DNA of 9,431 bases. Origin: Alphaproteobacteria bacterium. Lineage in GTDB: Bacteria > Pseudomonadota > Alphaproteobacteria > ATCC43930 > CGMCC-115725. Positions 7,437 to 9,431 of this stretch are shown here, in pieces. The stretch is from positions 1-9,431 of the forward strand of contig VAZT01000066.1 in the NCBI GenBank assembly GCA_005884825.1. The letters run 5' to 3'. The first letter of the stretch is position 1. The number at the start of each line of letters is the position of its first letter. The notes below the pieces were generated by a model that saw nothing but the letters and a program-made list of their open reading frames with translations, was not told the origin of the DNA and did not search any database. Both the position numbers and the translations under genes were made by a program.

Positions 7437-7520
7437 ATTGATCGTCCGCGGTTTTGGTCCACCCCGGCGGCTGTAGGATGTGATACACCTCGGCGGTGCG
7501 GTTGAAGTGAGGAGGACCAA

Positions 7521-8541
7521 ATGGCGCATCGGCTGATTTCCTGCGACGACCATATGGATCTGGGACAACTGCCGGCGGATTTGTGGCTGACGCGGCTGCC
7601 GGCCGCATTGCGTGATCGGGCGCCTCGTATCGAGGAGCGCGACGGCCAGGCCGTGTGGATCTGCGACGGCAAGGTCTGGGGGAGCTGGTCCGGAAAGCAG
7701 ACTGCGACCGACGGCGCGCGGCCGGTCAAGCCGCTCTACAACGCCTTCGACCGCGCGCAGATCTACGACCAGAGCGAAAGGCGCCCGGCCGTCGCCGAAT
7801 TGCGCCTTGAAGACATGGATCGCGACGGGGTCGAGGCTCAGGTCATCTTCGGCCCGATCTTTCAGATCTCGACCGATGACCCGGTGCTGCGCGTCGCCTG
7901 CTACCAAGTCTACAACGACTGGCTCCTCGACTTCTGCAAGGCGGCGCCGGACCGCCTGATCGGCGTGCCGATGCTGCCGGAAGCGCCGGAGACGGCGCTC
8001 GCCCGGCATCGTCCTGTCCTGGCACATCACCGTGTTCCTGCCGGTGCCGGGCAGTCGCGCCGCTGGCAAGGCCGCCAGCGTGTTCGAGAACACCAAGGGC
8101 TTCCTCAACAATTTCCTCGAGCCGTTCGTCGACCTGTTCGCCTGGGGCATTCTGGAGCGCCATCCGCGGCTGAAGATGGTCATGGCCGAGGCCGGCACCG
8201 GCTGGCTGCCCTGGCTGGTGCAGGAGCTCGACTACCGCCATTGGCGGCTGTGGGAAGCCAAGGAGTTCTGGGCCGACAAGGGCGGCGCGAGGCTCGAAAC
8301 CAAGCCGAGCGAACTCTTCAAGCGGCAGATCTACGCGACGTTCCAGGAGGACGAGGTCACGATGTCGCTGATCCCGTTCTTTGGCGAGGATCACCTGCTG
8401 TGGGCCTCCGACTACCCGCACCCCGACAGCGTGTGGCCGAACTCGCGCGCCGCGATCGAGCGCCAGATGAAGAACCTCTCGCCCGAGATGCGCCAAAAGC
8501 TGACTCGCGACAACGCCGCGAAACTCTACGGGCTCGCATAG
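7521..8541 (+). pseudogene. Amidohydrolase-2 family metal-dependent hydrolase, disrupted by internal deletion/frameshift
   Basis: Two collinear pieces of one amidohydrolase-2 (TIM-barrel) protein lie in different frames. The first starts at ATG 7521 with GGAGG 5 nt upstream and reads normally for about 161 codons: ISCDDHMDL (6-14) as the N-terminal metal-site region, LEDMDRDGVEAQVIFGP (96-112), and DRLIGVPMLPEAPETALA (144-161). At about 8000-8005 the frame must shift to continue as GIVLSWHITVF, with a likely metal-ligand His. The second piece then runs intact through LERHPRLKMVMAEAG and LLWASDYPHPDS to the TAG at 8539-8541. Relatives have roughly 40 residues between ETALA and the SWHIT strand that are absent here. 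The lesion therefore looks like a deletion of about 110-125 bp that is not a multiple of three, not a single-base error. Frame 1 alone would continue with unrelated sequence to 8648. The product is probably non-functional unless the assembly is wrong. Confidence 0.85.
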
Positions 8542-8568
8542 CTCAGCGCGCGGGATCAGCGTCGGCGC

Positions 8569-8685
8569 GTCCTTCGAGACGCCGCCTCACGGCGGTTCCT
8601 CAGGATGAGGGTATTTTGCAGCGCGATCATAGGCTTACCTCATGCTGAGGAGCGCCTGAAAGGCGCGTCTCGAAGCACGCAGGAC
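8569..8685. repeat. 117-bp composite inverted repeat, REP/BIME-like interspersed element
   Basis: The outer arms pair CTTCGAGACGC (8572-8582) with GCGTCTCGAAG (8665-8675), 11 of 11. The inner arms pair CCTCAGGATGAGG (8598-8610) with CCTCATGCTGAGG (8638-8650), 12 of 13. Each arm also has its own hairpin: CCGCC-TCAC-GGCGG (8582-8595) and GCGCC-TGAAA-GGCGC (8652-8666). GTCC and GGAC mark the ends. The combination of TTCGAGACGC and CCTCAGGATGAGG resembles interspersed repeats I recall from Bradyrhizobium and Rhodopseudomonas relatives; that is recollection, not a search. It fills the gap after the amidohydrolase gene and could also act as a transcription terminator or mRNA stabiliser. Confidence 0.8.
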
Positions 8686-8748
8686 AGCAGTGCAGGCAAC
8701 TCTTCGCAAGTTCTCAGCATGCGCTAAGGGATTGCGAGCGGAGAGCCG

Positions 8749-9138
8749 ATGGGGTTCGAGACGAAGCGGCTTCATAGTGGGCCCGATGCGATCGCACCGG
8801 ACGGTTCCGAAGTTCGCGTGCTATGCCAACTATCGCGCGGGGGCCTCGCGGTATTCTCGCTGCCGCCAAACGCCGTGTCGAAAGCCGTCGCCCATCGCAC
8901 AGTCGAGGAAGTCTGGTACATCATCTCGGGAATTGGGCGCATGTGGCGCAAGCTCGGCGAATATGAGGAGATCGTCGAACTCACCCCCGGAGTATCGTTG
9001 ACAATACCGACCGGCACGCATTTTCAATTCCGCTGCGACGAGCATGAGCCGCTCACCGCAATCGGCGCGACGATGCCGCCCTGGCCCGGCGAAAGCGAGG
9101 CGTACTTTGTCGATGGAACCTGGCTACCCACGGTATGA
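8749..9138 (+). CDS. Small single-domain cupin protein
   Basis: A 129-aa protein made of one cupin beta-barrel. Cupin motif 1 is recognisable in AHRTVEEVWYIISGIGRMW (48-66), with H49, E54 and G61; motif 2 is TPGVSLTIPTGTHFQF (79-94), with P87, G89 and H91. The second His of the usual HxH is Thr51, so metal binding may be incomplete (two His and one Glu remain). The C-terminus MPPWPGESEAYFVDGTW is typical of small cupin_2 proteins. GGAG lies 5 nt before the ATG. It follows the inverted repeat by 63 bp and is not obviously in an operon with the broken amidohydrolase. The substrate or function is unknown: such cupins may be isomerases, dioxygenases or sugar/ligand-binding proteins. Confidence 0.88.
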   Translation: MGFETKRLHSGPDAIAPDGSEVRVLCQLSRGGLAVFSLPPNAVSKAVAHRTVEEVWYIISGIGRMWRKLGEYEEIVELTPGVSLTIPTGTHFQFRCDEHEPLTAIGATMPPWPGESEAYFVDGTWLPTV

Positions 9139-9287
9139 CTGGAACCGATGAGGTAAAATCGTTGACTGCTGCACCTGCGATTTGTAGTCCTTGCCGATAT
9201 GCACGCCAGGGGTGAAGCTGCGGGCAATTCGCAGGCTGCCGTGCCGTATTCTCCGGGTGCCCGGGTTGGCGAAGAGGCGGGGTCACG

Positions 9288-9431
9288 ATGCAACGGCGCG
9301 CACTTCTCGGGGGCACATTGGGTGCTGCAACCTTGGCGGCTGGACCGACATCAGCCATGGCGCAGAATCCGATCACCCACTCGCCGTCTGAGCCGCTCGT
9401 ATGGCCGGCGCTGACGAAGCCGCAATCCGGC
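9288..9431 (+). CDS. Exported protein with probable Tat signal peptide (3' end beyond window)
   Basis: Only the first 48 codons are present, open to the window edge. The N-terminus MQRRALLGGTLGAATLAAGP has a twin arginine at residues 3-4, a hydrophobic core of about 14 residues and a likely Ala-rich cleavage site near SAMA-Q (23-27). This suits a Tat substrate but is short of a full S-R-R-x-F-L-K motif. The mature start (NPITHSPSEPLVWPALTKPQSG region) is not enough for me to assign a family. The ATG is the first start in this frame after the TGA at 9213-9215; its upstream GGCGGGG gives only a modest ribosome-binding site. The 149-bp gap before it shows no convincing promoter. Confidence 0.68.
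   Translation, partial: MQRRALLGGTLGAATLAAGPTSAMAQNPITHSPSEPLVWPALTKPQSG

Noticed and set aside
6290..7441. 383-residue plus-strand frame opposite the crotonase gene
   Set aside because: It starts inside the exonuclease gene and is antisense to a conserved crotonase; no domain is visible.
7428..8198. 256-residue minus-strand frame opposite the amidohydrolase
   Set aside because: Antisense shadow of the recognisable amidohydrolase N-terminal part.
9162..9190. TTGACT as a possible -35 box before the Tat-exported protein gene
   Set aside because: No acceptable -10 hexamer at 16-18 bp spacing (TAGTCC at 17 bp matches poorly).

Overview
The window is GC-rich chromosomal DNA of a Gram-negative bacterium, most likely an alphaproteobacterium of the Hyphomicrobiales/Bradyrhizobium-Rhodopseudomonas type. 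Gram-negative is shown by outer-membrane lipoproteins and a tripartite efflux pump. The narrower placement is an inference from codon usage, the gene families, and an interspersed palindromic repeat at 8569-8685 that resembles repeats I recall from those genera. No RNA gene, CRISPR array, transposase or phage gene is visible.

Region 1 (1-5381, minus strand) is one compact five-gene operon, read from right to left. It holds two tandem paralogous OmpA-domain lipoproteins (4851-5381 and 4288-4827), an OprM/NodT-type outer-membrane factor (2618-4261), an AcrA/MexA-type periplasmic adaptor (1372-2610) and the first 458 residues of an HAE1-type RND permease that runs off the left edge (1-1375). Gaps are 23, 26 and 7 bp, and adaptor and permease overlap by 4 bp (ATGA). 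Together they encode a complete RND multidrug-type pump with its own outer-membrane channel. The unusual part is the pair of predicted peptidoglycan-binding lipoproteins at the head of the operon. A possible promoter with a 13-bp palindrome in its spacer precedes it (5419-5447).

Region 2 (5508-7270) has a stand-alone PolA-type 5'-3' exonuclease/flap nuclease (plus strand). It is convergent with, and overlaps by 4 bp, a crotonase-superfamily enzyme (minus strand) that appears to lack both catalytic glutamates of classical enoyl-CoA hydratase.

Region 3 (7521-9431, plus strand) has an amidohydrolase-2 family gene broken by an internal deletion and frameshift, a composite inverted repeat, a small single-domain cupin, and the first 48 codons of a probably Tat-exported protein that runs off the right edge.

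Most of the window is ordinary. The points worth following up are the OmpA-lipoprotein/RND operon, the atypical crotonase active site and the broken amidohydrolase. I found no convincing wholly new system.
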